Below, piece after piece: positions 36,301 to 45,755 of a DNA stretch of 64,000 nucleotides. A program made the translations under genes and the position numbers. Within the stretch, counting starts at the first letter, position 1; every line of letters begins with the position of its first letter. The notes beneath the pieces were generated by a model. That model saw nothing but the letters and a program-made list of their open reading frames with translations, was not told the DNA's origin and ran no database searches. The DNA comes from Taeniopygia guttata. Its lineage: Eukaryota; Chordata; Aves; Passeriformes; Estrildidae. The stretch is taken from the NCBI RefSeq assembly GCF_048771995.1, contig NC_133043.1, positions 8,698,501 to 8,762,500 on the forward strand. Reading direction: 5' to 3'.

Positions 36301-39300
36301 TGGGGGTACCTGCACCCTGTTGCTTACCAGTGTGTTATGCAGGTGGCCCAGCTGCTGCTGAACAGCCATCTGTGCGTCGCCTTGTTGGAGGGACAATCCA
36401 AGGATGCCACTGACCCCAACTACACCACTCCTCTGCATCTGGCAGCCAAGAACGGGCACAAGGAGATCATCAGGTAATTCCCTGCCTTATGCTGGAAAAA
36501 CCCATCATGGCTTCAGTCCTACTTCCTCCCAAACACACCTTCCTCCTGCAGCCTTCAGCCCCTCATCCCCAAAGCAAGTGCAAGGTGTTGTCCACTTCCT
36601 GTTGTATAGCAGCCAAGTGCCTGGCCCTGATGTCCATGTCCTCTGTTCATGCCTTTCCCTCCCTCCTACCAGGCAGCTGCTGAAGGCTGGGATTGAGATC
36701 AACAAGCAGACAAAGACAGGAACAGCCCTGCACGAAGCCGCGCTCTATGGCAAAACAGAGGTGGTGCGGCTCCTGCTGGAGGTGAGCACGGTGGGGATGG
36801 GGCTGGGGGACATCCCTGGGGGTCACTCAGCACCCCTTCCCCTCAGTCCTTTGCCTCCCTTGAGTCTGGTGGCAGGCAGGGAGCTGGCCTTGACCGTGTC
36901 TCTTCCTGGGCAGGGTGGAGTCGACGTGAACATCCGGAACACCTACAACCAGACAGCACTGGACATCGTCAACCAGTTCACCACCTCACACGCCAGCAAG
37001 GACATCAAGCAGCTACTGAGAGGTGAGGTGGGGATGGCACTGAGAGGGATTTCTTCCCTCTGGGACCTGCCTGGGCTCCCAGTGCTCCTCCTGAACAGCC
37101 TAAATCAGTGTCAGCATCCCAGTCCCCTCTCACATGTGCCCCCATCCTACATGTGGGGCTGTGTCTGGGTTTGAGGTCTTTCTGCAGTATTAATGTTTTC
37201 TTCTCTCCTCTTCGTGCTCTTGCTTTCTCCTTCTGCCCTCCCTGGACTCCTCTCTTTCCTCCCTGCGCTCTGGCACCTTCTTTCTTTCTCTGTCCCTTGC
37301 CTTCAGAGGCATCAGGAATCCTGAAGGTCCGAGCTTTGAAGGATTTTTGGAACCTCCATGACCCAACCGCTCTCAACGTCCGAGCAGGAGATGTCATCAC
37401 GGTGAGGCTGCTCTCTGCTCCCCATCCCCCTGCCCCAACATGGCCCTGGGTACCAGCCCCATCCCTCTTGTCCCACGGCAGGTCCTGGAGCAGCATCCGG
37501 ATGGTCGATGGAAGGGACACATCCACGACGCTCAGAAAGGCACCGACCGGGTCGGGTACTTCCCCCCCTCCATTGCAGAAGTCATCAGCAAGCGGACAGG
37601 TCAGTGGCCATCCTGAGCATGCTGGGAACAGTCCCCTCTGTGAAACCTTCCCAGCCTTCCCAGCACCTCCTGTCAGACAGGCCCTGCAGCCCTGGCTAGC
37701 TAGGGGGGAAGGGAAGGACTCTGGGGTTGTCACCACGGTTGGGATACTGCTCTGGGGGTTGTGGCTCAGCTCTCCCCTCTGTCCCTGCCTCCTGCATGAG
37801 CTCTCACCACGTGTGTTTTGTCTTTGAATGCAGGCATGGTTGTCCCCCGCGTGGCACCTGCGCAGCAGCGCCAGGGTCCCCCCGGGGCCCTCCCGGCCCC
37901 CCCTGGGGGGCTGCAGCACCTCCCCGACGAGTGTCCACACCCAGCAGCCCCGAGCGGCCCAGCAGCCTTTGGTCACCTCACCCTAACCCGGACAGCCCCA
38001 GGCCCTGACAGCTCAGGTCAGGGGAGCACCTGGGGAGGGAGAGGGGCTGGGGACCTTCTCCTGTTCCCAGCCCTGCCTGGGCAGGGGCACAGGGGGAGAC
38101 TCTCTTTCCACCTCTCCATGGGGAAGCAGCATGATGAGAGGGAGCAGATGCAGGAAAAAAGAGTTTTGGGGAGCCCTTAGAGCAGCCCCTTCTCTCCCTA
38201 TGTCTCAGCCCTCTGTGTGTCCCTTGCCACCCAGGTCACCCTGTCTGTGTTGTGCATGCTGGGAGGCGGGAGGGAACTGCTGCATTGTGTGTGGCTGGAG
38301 GGATCTCGTGGGAACTCAGTGGCATCAGTGTGTTGGCACATGGGTCCTTGCTGGGGACCTCTGTGCCCGGTGTCACCCCCGATTCTGGGGAGCTGCTGAC
38401 GGGCTCCCTGCTTGCCCCAAGCAGCAGGAGACAGGAACAGCGTGGGCAGCGAGGGCAGCATCGGCAGCATCCGCAGCGCCGGCAGCGGCCAGAGCACCGA
38501 GGGCACCAACGGGCAGAGCACCAGCATCCTGATCGAGAATGCCAGGGTAGGCACCCTGCTCCCCTGTGCTGCTCCCCTGTGCTGGCTCAGGCTGGAGATA
38601 GAGCCCCATCCCATTCCATGCCTGCTTCTAGCAAAGGAGGGGCTGCTGGAGTTGAGTATCCTACACCAAACACCTTCTTGCTGCCAGGGATCAGCAGGGA
38701 GATGCTCGTGGGGAGACCCTAGTTGTTCCCCAAAGCACAGCTGGCCTTTTTGAGTGGAGCTGGAGGCTATGGTTGACATCACAGAGCGTCTCCATCATAT
38801 GCTGTGTTACCTGAGAGGATAATAAAAAGCCCTGAGCCCAGTCCTGCCCAGATATTTTGCTGGGGGCCAGCCTGTTGCTGGGTGAAGCTGTGACCAGCAG
38901 CCCAGCCTGGGGACCACCACTCTGTTCCTGGGGGTGTGATAAAACTGGTCTCCAGAGCTGGGTCCTTCTTCCACTCATTCCTCCTCTTCCTCAGCCTCTG
39001 CCCTCCACTGGTGACAACCTCCAGCAACACCTTTTGGGATCAGAGCCACACAATGGGACCTCCCCAGCAGGTGAGGACTGTTGCAACTCCATGGGACCTT
39101 GGGGACAGCTGTCCTCACAGCCCTAGGGGCTGTTCACTGTTCAAGTGCCTCTGTGACAGTTCTCCTCTCTCCTTTCTGCCAGGGCCACAGGGCCTCCAGA
39201 CCCCAGGCAGCTGCCCCCCAGGAGACAGGGTCTTCTCCCACCAATTCTTGCGTCCTGAGCAGCTCCTCGAGGGGAAGGTAACTGGATCCAACTGGGGAGT

Positions 39301-42300
39301 GGTGTGCTGGGTGAGAGGGCCATGTTTGGGGCACTCAGCCCAGCTCTTACTGCGCCAGGGACACAGGGAACTGGGTCTTCAGGACACAAGTGGGTCTTTC
39401 CCAGGGAGATCCTGTCACCTTGCCTGGAGCAGTCAGGTTCTTCCAGCCCCTGCAGCCACCGTCATGGGCTGTTCTGTGTCCCATCCTCTCCCCAGGATGC
39501 AGAAGCCATTTACAACTGGCTGCGTGAGTTCCAGCTGGAGTCGTACACTGTCAACTTCCTCAACGCTGGCTACGATGTCCCCACCATCAGCCGCATGACC
39601 CCGGAGGTGAGGCAGGTCCTTCCCCACCCAGAGCTGCCAGCTGTGGGTAAACACTGCCCAGAGCTCCCTGAGCCACTGCTGACCACGGCCCCACTCTGCT
39701 CCCTTTAGGACCTGACAGCCATCGGTGTGACCAAACCAGGCCACAGGAAAAAGATCTCTACAGAAATCGGGCAGCTCAGCATTGCTGAGTGGCTGCCCAA
39801 CTACATCCCGGTGAGTCCCTGGCACTGAGGCTTTGGTCACCCCCTTTCTCCATGTCTTTTCCCAGAGCTCTCTGACCCCAGGATAAGACAGGATGGGGTC
39901 TCTAAGTGAATAGCTTTGACTGCATTAAAGCAGTCAGAGACACCCTAAAACCAGAGTCTCCTGGGCAGGGAGGGGATGCTGAAGGTGCTGCCCATTCCTC
40001 AATGCTCATGGCAGTGGCTCCATGCTCTTTCCAGGCTGACCTGATGGACTGGCTCAGTGCCATTGGGTTGCCCCAGTACCACAAAAAGCTGGTGAACAAC
40101 GGCTACGATTCCATCACCATCGTGACGGACCTGACATGGGAGGACCTGCAAGAGATTGGCATCAACAAGCTGGGTGAGTCCCTCCTGCCAGGCTGGAGTG
40201 GCCCAGGGCAGCCAAATTTCCCACCCAGGGCCCCACGCCCCGTTCTCCCTTAGGCTGGGAGGTGCAGGCATGTCCTGAGCACCCGGAAAGGGCAGTTCCT
40301 GGCTGTCCCTAAGAACTCTCCTTGGCCAGCTGGAGCTGGGCCCAGCTAGGTAGATGCCAGCAGTAGTTTGTCTCCTCCCATAGGCAGGGTTTAGATAACC
40401 CCGAGGCCGTTGCCCCGTGTGTGACATAGCTACCACTCTTCCTGACCTGGAAACAGGCCTTGGGGGTTGGACCTGACCCAATGTCCCTTTCCTTCCTGCA
40501 GGCCACCAGAAGAAGATCATGTTGGCTGTCAAGAAGCTCAGAGACCTCCGCAAAAGCCTCAACCAAGCAGAAGCAACTCTGGCAAGACGCAAAATCCCAG
40601 GTTCCCTGGACATTGTCACCATTGAGTCACTGGAAAACGGGGAGTGCCAGTCCCCACACACGCTCAAAATGACAACCTTCCAGGACAGTGAGCTCAGCTA
40701 TGAGCTCCAGACAGCCATGTCCAACAGTTGCCACGACACACTCGGCATCAAGAGCAGCCAGGGGATGTCACGGAGCCAGGAGAGCATCGGGGTGCGGTCG
40801 CGGGGCTCAGGGCACTCGCAGGACAACGTGCTGTCCCGGCGCCTCTCCAGCCCCTCGCAGGAGAGCCTGGGCAGCGGCGAGAGCAGCAGCAGCAGTGGGC
40901 AGTCCTGTGCACCCCCCCGCAGCAAGGAGAGCCCGGCCAGCCTGCCCGGCCAGCCCAGCCCCGAGCCCTTTGGGAAGCTCATGTCTCCCGAGGGGCTGAA
41001 TGGCTTTGCCAACAGCGGTGGCGGCGGGGGCAGCCCTCTCAAGGAGAGGAACCTGCCCGAAGGCACGGATCAGTATGCCCGGCCCGTGGCTCAGAAAGGA
41101 GCTGGGACTCCAGTGGTCACTCCCTGTACTCCTCCCCAGACTCCTAGCAAGGGAACAGCCCCGTACGTCTTCATGTACCCACACGTCTCCTTGAAATCCC
41201 CAACGGCCCCGTCCGTCCTGGGAGCAGAGCAGCCCAAGGCCCTAGCACACCCATACCCTTCCATCTCCCCTGGACAGAAGAGCAGCCTGCAGACGTCAGC
41301 CCAAAAAGGCTTCTCCTACCTGCACAGCCAGTGTGGCCCCACAGAGCCACCCACCACAGTCCCCACGACTGGGGAGCATCACAACGGAGGCGAAGGCTTG
41401 AAACACAAGAAGCGCTCACACAGCCTGAACCGCTACGCGCTGTCGGATGGGGAGCACGAGGAGGAGGAGGGGGCCCCCAGCAGCACCCTGGGCTCCTACG
41501 CCACGCTGACGCGGCGGCCGGGCCGCAGCCAGATGCCGCGGGGCTGTCTGCAGGCGGAGGCCAAGGTGACCCGCAGCCAGTCCTTCGCCATCCGGGCCAA
41601 GCGCAAGGGCCCGCCGCCGCCGCCTCCCAAGCGCCTCAGCTCCGTGTCCAGTGCCCTGGCGGCCGAGGCAGACGCTGAGCAGCCCCCCAGCCCCGAGCGG
41701 CAGCCCACAGCCCCTCAGGACGTGGTCGATGCAGGTGCCACCCCTAGTGATGCTGGCCGCGGCAGGACAGTGAAGAGCCTGGCAGCTGCCCTGGACGGAA
41801 CACCAGGTGTGAGTCCTTCCAAGCCCCTCCTGGCCCCAAAACCACTGCACCTGACTCAGGACTGTCTCCCCCGGGCTGATGTGGGTGAGGGGTCCCACGA
41901 TGGCAGTGATGCCAGCAGTGCCACGCTTTCCAATGGCAGCAGGGACCCCTTTGAGAGTGGCAAGCCACGGAGACGGACAGTGAGTGAGCCCAGCGCTCCC
42001 ATGACGGAGGTGGCTGCACAGGGTGAGCAGGAGGATGCCTGCTCAGACACAGAGGAGGAGGCCAAGCCAGGTGTCTCCTCTTCATCGTCCCAAAACAGCT
42101 CCAGTGAGTGCATCCCCTTTGCGGAAGAAGGCAATTTAACTATCAAACAGCGGCCAAAGCCCAGTGGGCATTCCAAGGCTGACGCGGCCGTACTGGACAC
42201 GGAGCCTGGTTCCCAGCCAGCAGAGCCCCAGGGCTCCTCTGGGAAGGAGCCAGCGGCCCCCAGTGTCACCAAGGAGCCACCCGTGCTGGAGTTCAACCTC

Positions 42301-43403
42301 ACCGAGTCGGACACTGTGAAGCGCCGGCCGCGCTTCAGGGAGCGGGAGCCGCTGCAGGCGGTGCTGAAGGCGTTCAGCATGGCAGGGCAGGCAGAGGCGG
42401 GGGGCACCCCCACACCCCAGTATGCCCAGGCTCAAGCCGTGAGCATCGCGGGGCCCCCCGCCCTGGCTCCACGGCCCACGCTGGCTGGGGATGCCTTTGA
42501 TGATGACAGTGTGGAGTTCAGGATTGCTGAGATAGAGAAAAGCATCTTGTCGCTGGAGAAAGGGATGAAGAAGGCGCCAAGCCCCACCAAAGCCCCCAGC
42601 CCCACAGAGCTGGTCGGCACGGCTGTGGTGAGGACACCCACTCCAGGTATGGGGGCTTGTGGAGCTATCGCCAAGGTGGCGGTGGGGCTCCCTCCCATGT
42701 TGGTGTGGGAGGTGAGGAGGACTTGTGTCACGGCCTACCATGAGTCCTCTTCCTTTGCAGATGTCCCTGCCAAACACACCTCTGTGGCGTCCACCAAGCT
42801 CGTCTTCTCTGGACCCAAGACCATCTACCAGCAGGTCCTGCAGCCCTCCCGCCACACTGTTGCTCCCTGGGCAGCCACCGAGGTGGTGCCGGATGTGATC
42901 GGGTCCCTGCCCGGTCCTGGCTCACTGGCGCTGGAAACAGGCAGCAAGGTGTCAGCAAAGCCTTTGGCAGCTGCCCCGGGGGCCACCCTGGCCCAGCAGC
43001 GGCTGGAGCAGACCAACTCCAGCCTAGCTGCCACGCTGCAGGTGGCCGAGAAGAAGATCACAGTGGAGGAGGCGGAGAGGTGAGGGAAATGCCGGGGCTG
43101 GGCCTCTCGAGGTGGGGTTGGGAAGGTCCCAGAGAGGGCAGGAGAAAGGCTGTGCATGTCGTACCTGCACCACACAGGTCACACATGCTCAAGCCCAGCT
43201 CTGTGCTGAGCTCCTGCTGCTGGGTTGGGTCCAGCCTGGCCAAACCTTCCCCATCAGCACCTGCAGCCTTTCAGCAGTGCTTTGACTCTCTCCCTTTCCT
43301 CCCCAGCCACCCCGGGACCGTGCACTCAGCCAAGAACATCTTGGAAGACATCAGCAACATGTTTGATGACCTGGCTGACCAGCTGGATGCAATGCTGGAC
43401 TGA
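15216..43403 (+). CDS. CASKIN2: CASKIN2, multidomain ankyrin/SH3/SAM scaffold (20 coding exons)
   Basis: Coding exons: 15216-15309, 32963-33014, 34894-34991, 35091-35236, 35375-35470, 36343-36473, 36673-36781, 36914-37022, 37307-37401, 37482-37599, 37834-38016, 38425-38546, 38995-39070, 39183-39277, 39496-39606, 39709-39810, 40035-40173, 40502-42646, 42761-43079, 43307-43403. All junctions are GT-AG and the sum is 4437 nt, giving 1478 residues. Domains in order: ankyrin repeats (about 48-278), SH3 (about 281-348), Ser/Gly-rich linker, SAM1 (about 509-575), SAM2 (about 582-640), then a long Ser/Pro-rich region ending in DQLDAMLD. Caskins are cytoplasmic scaffolds whose SAM tandems polymerise. 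Caskin-2 differs from Caskin-1 in lacking CASK binding. Identity as CASKIN2 rests on paralogue-specific segments ([28 protein letters not shown]) and on TMEM94 as neighbour. Human CASKIN2 is about 1200 residues, so this protein is longer, mostly in exon 18. The start ATG has G at -3 and +4, and an in-frame TGA lies 13 codons upstream (15177-15179). Confidence 0.95.
20765..20779 (+). repeat. Homopolymer run of 15 T
   Basis: An uninterrupted T15 run in intron 1. Read on the minus strand it is an A-run, as in a retroposon tail, but no repeat body was recognised beside it. Confidence 0.7.
28700..28925. repeat. Diverged short reiterations (old minisatellite)
   Basis: Variants of GCACAGGGATGCTC and CTCATGGCACAGGGA recur several times within about 220 bp with irregular spacing. 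This resembles a decayed tandem repeat. Boundaries are approximate. Confidence 0.4.
29200..30120. promoter_or_regulatory. Second CpG island, inside CASKIN2 intron 1
   Basis: The G+C and CpG content is as high as in the island at 12 kb, and it lies about 2.8 kb before exon 2. A transcript starting here and splicing to exon 2 would lack the normal start codon in exon 1, so it would need another ATG. A separate non-coding transcript is equally possible. The long open frame on the minus strand (29205-29963) is explained by GC-rich low-complexity sequence. Confidence 0.45.
29527..29705 (+). repeat. GC-rich minisatellite, about 25-bp unit, splice-donor-like
   Basis: Units of the form GAGGTGCCCGGCCCGCCCGG are reiterated. 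GGTGAGGTG, which resembles a 5' splice site, recurs with GTGAGG starting at 29551, 29603, 29620, 29646 and 29671 (spacings 52, 17, 26 and 25). A longer block containing GCCGCTCCCCGGTGCCC appears near 29572 and again near 29692, showing a higher-order duplication of about 120 bp. The array sits inside the second CpG island. Confidence 0.8.
31733..31830. promoter_or_regulatory. Candidate enhancer: homeobox, FOX and POU motif cluster
   Basis: Within 100 AT-rich bases in a GC-rich intron lie TTAATTA (31739-31745), the forkhead core TGTTTAC (31749-31755), TAATTA (31804-31809) and a perfect octamer ATTTGCAT (31813-31820). This density is typical of conserved developmental enhancers. No conservation data are available here. 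Confidence 0.35.
31922..31983 (+). repeat. Polypurine tract
   Basis: About 60 bases are almost pure A/G, interrupted once by TT near 31947. Such tracts can form triplex DNA; here it may simply be a low-complexity stretch. Confidence 0.7.
32963..33014 (+). CDS. CASKIN2: CASKIN2 coding exon 2
   Basis: This exon encodes residues 32-48 ([17 protein letters not shown] after the split Lys), the lead-in to the first ankyrin repeat. NVNYQDADG favours CASKIN2 over CASKIN1, which has a different residue pattern here. Acceptor CTCTGCAG, donor GG/GTGAGT, phase 2. Confidence 0.93.
33015..34893. other. CASKIN2 intron 2
   Basis: No coding exon is recognised. A markedly AT-rich stretch (about 33405-33760) stands out from the GC-rich flanks and is a candidate conserved non-coding element. 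Confidence 0.6.
34894..34991 (+). CDS. CASKIN2: CASKIN2 coding exon 3 (ankyrin)
   Basis: This exon encodes the first ankyrin repeat ([16 protein letters not shown]), with the TPLH-type helix motif in the form SALHHAA, and runs into VDIKDSN. Acceptor CCACAG, donor AACG/GTAAGG, phase 1. Confidence 0.94.
35091..35236 (+). CDS. CASKIN2: CASKIN2 coding exon 4 (ankyrin)
   Basis: This exon encodes the second ankyrin repeat ([16 protein letters not shown]) and most of the third ([19 protein letters not shown]). The CpG-rich codon use matches the local isochore. It ends in phase 0 at GTG/GTAAGT. Confidence 0.94.
35375..35470 (+). CDS. CASKIN2: CASKIN2 coding exon 5 (ankyrin)
   Basis: Thirty-two codons in phase 0 carry the end of repeat 3 and repeat 4 ([27 protein letters not shown]). 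[10 protein letters not shown] is the Caskin-2 form. Confidence 0.94.
35471..36342. other. CASKIN2 intron 5
   Basis: No exon is seen. A short AT-rich block near 35970-36120 (with CTATAAA and ATAAAAATA-like cores) stands out from the GC-rich flanks, but there is no firm element. Confidence 0.5.
36343..36473 (+). CDS. CASKIN2: CASKIN2 coding exon 6 (ankyrin)
   Basis: This exon encodes the helix [17 protein letters not shown], the spacer with DATDPNYTT, and ankyrin repeat 5 ([15 protein letters not shown]). It ends in phase 2 at ATCAG/GTAATT and restores Arg with exon 7. Confidence 0.94.
36673..36781 (+). CDS. CASKIN2: CASKIN2 coding exon 7 (ankyrin)
   Basis: This exon encodes the end of repeat 5 and repeat 6 ([20 protein letters not shown]). 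Phase 0 end at GAG/GTGAGC. Confidence 0.94.
36914..37022 (+). CDS. CASKIN2: CASKIN2 coding exon 8 (ankyrin cap)
   Basis: This exon encodes the C-terminal ankyrin cap ([19 protein letters not shown]) and the helix DIKQLLR that links to the SH3 domain. Phase 1 end at AGAG/GTGAGG. Confidence 0.94.
37307..37401 (+). CDS. CASKIN2: CASKIN2 coding exon 9 (SH3, first half)
   Basis: This exon opens the SH3 domain ([18 protein letters not shown], then AGDVIT). The usual ALYDY motif appears as ALKDFWN, an atypical caskin SH3 ligand groove. A long pyrimidine-rich stretch (about 37190-37306) precedes the acceptor. Confidence 0.94.
37482..37599 (+). CDS. CASKIN2: CASKIN2 coding exon 10 (SH3, second half)
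   Basis: This exon encodes [16 protein letters not shown] and [11 protein letters not shown]: the SH3 Trp of the distal loop and the Gly-Tyr-Phe-Pro end of the domain. The intron before it is only 80 nt. Phase 1 end at ACAG/GTCAGT. Confidence 0.94.
37834..38016 (+). CDS. CASKIN2: CASKIN2 coding exon 11 (Pro-rich linker)
   Basis: This exon encodes a poorly conserved Pro/Ala/Gln-rich linker of about 61 residues between the SH3 and SAM domains. It is supported by phase (1 in, 1 out), a good acceptor and a usable donor rather than by strong similarity. Confidence 0.85.
38425..38546 (+). CDS. CASKIN2: CASKIN2 coding exon 12 (Ser/Gly linker)
   Basis: This exon encodes [20 protein letters not shown], a conserved caskin segment, and ends ILIENAR. 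Three overlapping AG acceptors (…AAGCAGCAG) exist. The middle one (start 38425) best fits the mammalian reading Ala-Gly-Asp; the others would add or remove one residue. Confidence 0.9.
38995..39070 (+). CDS. CASKIN2: CASKIN2 coding exon 13
   Basis: A 76-nt exon encoding [20 protein letters not shown] and a few more residues, part of the linker before SAM1. PLPS after the preceding IENA matches the family. Donor GCAG/GTGAGG, phase 1. Confidence 0.87.
39183..39277 (+). CDS. CASKIN2: CASKIN2 coding exon 14
   Basis: This exon encodes a variable stretch ending RPEQLLEGK, which is conserved in caskins just before SAM1. Phase 0 end at AAG/GTAACT. Confidence 0.9.
39496..39606 (+). CDS. CASKIN2: CASKIN2 coding exon 15 (SAM1)
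   Basis: Thirty-seven codons encode the first part of SAM1 ([32 protein letters not shown]). Phase 0 at both ends. Confidence 0.95.
39709..39810 (+). CDS. CASKIN2: CASKIN2 coding exon 16 (SAM1)
   Basis: This exon encodes the C-terminal half of SAM1 ([16 protein letters not shown], with the SAM helix 5) and the short linker [11 protein letters not shown] that packs the SAM tandem. Phase 0 at both ends. Confidence 0.95.
40035..40173 (+). CDS. CASKIN2: CASKIN2 coding exon 17 (SAM2)
   Basis: This exon encodes most of SAM2 ([36 protein letters not shown]). SAM1-SAM2 is the polymerising unit of caskins. Phase 1 end at CTGG/GTGAGT. Confidence 0.95.
40502..42646 (+). CDS. CASKIN2: CASKIN2 coding exon 18 (large Ser/Pro-rich exon)
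   Basis: At 2145 nt this is by far the largest exon. It opens with the end of SAM2 ([13 protein letters not shown]). It then encodes about 700 residues of presumably disordered Ser/Pro/Gly-rich chain with conserved islands: SQESIG and SRGSGHSQ near residue 720, RNLPEGT near 810, PYVFMYP near 850, [13 protein letters not shown] near 930, [15 protein letters not shown] near 960, [16 protein letters not shown] near 995, [15 protein letters not shown] near 1165, and [15 protein letters not shown] near 1222. The hexaproline with flanking basic residues is a plausible SH3 or profilin ligand. The reading frame stays open past the donor at 42647 because the next intron has no in-frame stop. Confidence 0.93.
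42761..43079 (+). CDS. CASKIN2: CASKIN2 coding exon 19
   Basis: This exon encodes residues about 1341-1446, including [10 protein letters not shown] and [17 protein letters not shown], both conserved in Caskin-2. Acceptor CCTTTGCAG and donor GAG AG/GTGAGG. Phase 2 end. Confidence 0.9.
43307..43403 (+). CDS. CASKIN2: CASKIN2 coding exon 20 (C terminus and stop)
   Basis: This exon encodes the conserved caskin C-terminal peptide ([18 protein letters not shown], then LDAMLD) and the TGA stop at 43401-43403. Confidence 0.95.
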
Positions 43404-45755
43404 GGCTTGCTCCCTCCTTCCCCTCCCTGCCCCTGGCTGCTCCACCAGTGCCCCTCGTGATGGGCGAAGAGTGGATCCAGCACCAAGCGGTGCCTGCAGG
43501 TCTCTCCAGCTGTCTCCCTCCCCACACTTTGCACTGTGGCTGGGAACAAAGCTGCCCTCCTTGCCCACCCTTGGCTCCGTGTCACATGTGACAACGTGGC
43601 CTTGGGCCAGTTTCCGAGGGGGTCAGGCAATTCCCACCAGACTGGCAGCAGGAGGAGAGCCCAGAGGGGCTGAGCATGCAGTCCTGGAGGCCACGGAGAA
43701 GCCCTTGCTTCCTTGCACAGAGCTGAGGAACCTCCACAAGGGACCTTTCTCTTTCCCTACTGCATTGTCGAGTCCTGCATCTTATTATTTATCCCCCGCC
43801 AACAAAGTGTCACAGGAGAGACCTCCCCGGGCAGCCGCCGCGGAGCTGGCGATTCACTGTGCAGCCGCAGCCCCGGCCAGGCCTGACAGCAGCTAAAAGA
43901 AGACAGGGCTTGTTGCAATTTGGCAGCTTGTGGAGCGAGAAGGAACCTTTCTGCTTTATTTGCCGCTTTTCCAAACGCGTCAGCATCGGGCAGCGTGAAA
44001 TCCAAGTGGATGGAAATCCCTCCAGTGGGACCCACAGACCCCTCGAGATGGGGCTGGCACAGCCTGCAGAGCAGCGGATGCTCCGCCACGGCCGTGCTGG
44101 ACATGTGAGCCTTCCTGCCCCTTCCCAGAGTGATGAGGATGGTAATGGCAGTGCCAAAAACCTGGGAATTTGGGCCAGTCCGTCTGGATCATGCTGCTCA
44201 ATGGAGTTTGCCCTCTGCCAACACAGTGCCTACGCAAACCCCCACCCTGGTCCTTCCAGAGTGCAGCAGCAGCATGATTAATGCTTTTAAAATTCTTTTC
44301 TCTCGTCCCTGATCCCTTTTTTGGGGAGAAAACAGTCCCTTTTCCCAGTGCCCCTCCCTGCAGGGAGCTGCTGGCACAAACCCCGCCGTGAGCATTGTTC
44401 AACAGTAGCGGTGTTTGGGACGTGATCCTTCCCGCAGCCCAGCGGGGCAGCTGACCCCGGCTGCTCCGGGGAATTCGGCTCAGGAGCAGCTCCCTGGCGA
44501 TCCAGCCCGGCCACAGCCCGTGGCTGCAGTGGGGAACGGCAGTGAGAGCTCTCTGCATCGCTCCCAGACAGATTTCTCTCACAGGATCTGCTCAGTAGTG
44601 CATGGCTAAATATGTCCAAGAGCCCCGAACTTGGCTCACGCTCGGCATGCCAAGCAAATGAAAGCATCAGAGCACCAGAAGGGAACTGAAGATTGTGCTG
44701 AAATGCCATTTGCTACAAAAATTCCAAACAAAGGGGAAGAAAATTCCATCTATTTCCCCTTTTCTTAAAAAAACAAAAAAGAAAAATCACCAATGCAAAT
44801 CCAAACTGGAGGGGGAGAAGGTGGCTGAGAAGGCCGTTGCTTCCCAATCCTGTTGGGAGTTTGCAGCTGGATTAGACTGTTTGCAGCCCCTTGTGCTGTT
44901 GGATGGGAAGGGGAGCAAAGCCCACCTGAACATTCCTGAGGGTCTCTACCTCTACTCATGAGGGCTGGGCAGGCAAGAGGTGCCAGCCTGGTTTCTGCAC
45001 TGAAAAGCAAAGACAACAAGCCCTGAAAAAACCTAAAATCCCATTGTTGTCTGGGACTTGAGATCAGTGTGAGGCAGCTAAGACACTTCTTCCCTGGCTC
45101 TGATTTCTGTCCCATACTGAGTACGTCCACTGCCTGTGTCTGAGTGCCACATCATGGACATGATGACTTCAAATAGCTACAACCAGTGACACTTTATAAA
45201 GACGTTCACAGAACCCTTTAAAACTGATTTTTACTCTCACGAGTCAACCTGGGATAAGCCCAGGTTTTGGGGTTTTTTTTCAATGTTGATAAACTGTAAA
45301 TGTTTTTTTTTTTAAAGGCCAATGTATATATTTTAAATGTGATTTATTCTATATATTTACTAACCAGAACTGCAAGTCTTGGGTCAGGGATAAGAGGACA
45401 CTGGGGTGGAGCTGCCGCTGTCTGAGCCACCTGAGGGCAGCACAACGCTGCTCTCATTGTCAATAAGGGAACTAAACATTTGATTTTGCAGAAGAATGCC
45501 TATTTTTTGAGCTCTAGATCTCTATTTTGAAGCTACTGTATGGTGTGTAAGTTATGTACACTGCAACTGGGACTAACTGACCCCAGCTGCACCTGCTCTG
45601 TGCAGCGAGACAGTGAGGGGAAAAAATAGCCCGTGCAATCACCAGACTGACAACAGATTTTAAACCATCTGCTCTGTTTGTGTTAATCATGTGTTTTGTT
45701 TTCCACTAACATCCATTAAGACTAAATCCTATTAAACAGTGGGGCATATTTTACC
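43404..45755 (+). other. CASKIN2: CASKIN2 3' UTR (probable)
   Basis: The 2.35 kb after the stop has no coding potential and becomes AT-rich toward its end, with U-rich stretches near 45270-45360. An ATTAAA signal at 45731-45736 is followed by T/GT-rich sequence (about 45763-45800), suggesting cleavage near 45755. The end is a prediction from these signals only. Confidence 0.5.
45731..45736 (+). terminator. Candidate CASKIN2 polyadenylation signal ATTAAA
   Basis: ATTAAA is the commonest variant signal. Here it is followed within 30-60 nt by GT- and T-rich sequence. No AATAAA was seen between the stop codon and this point. Confidence 0.45.

Noticed and set aside
40688..42855. Overlapping open frames on both strands in CASKIN2 exon 18
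   Set aside because: They are shadows of the GC-rich CASKIN2 coding sequence, which alone carries the conserved family segments.
15216..43403. Assignment of the + strand gene to CASKIN1
   Set aside because: Exon 2, exon 4 and exon 5 carry Caskin-2-type residues ([28 protein letters not shown]), the C-terminal exon fits CASKIN2, and TMEM94 is the convergent neighbour, as it is for human CASKIN2.
12886..45290. Recurring T-run/GGG tracts (near 12890, 17059, 45270) and A-run/CCC tracts (near 10099, 62020) as telomere-like or retroposon tails
   Set aside because: Each is a short simple-sequence tract with no repeat body or target-site duplication that I can see; they do not form a common element.
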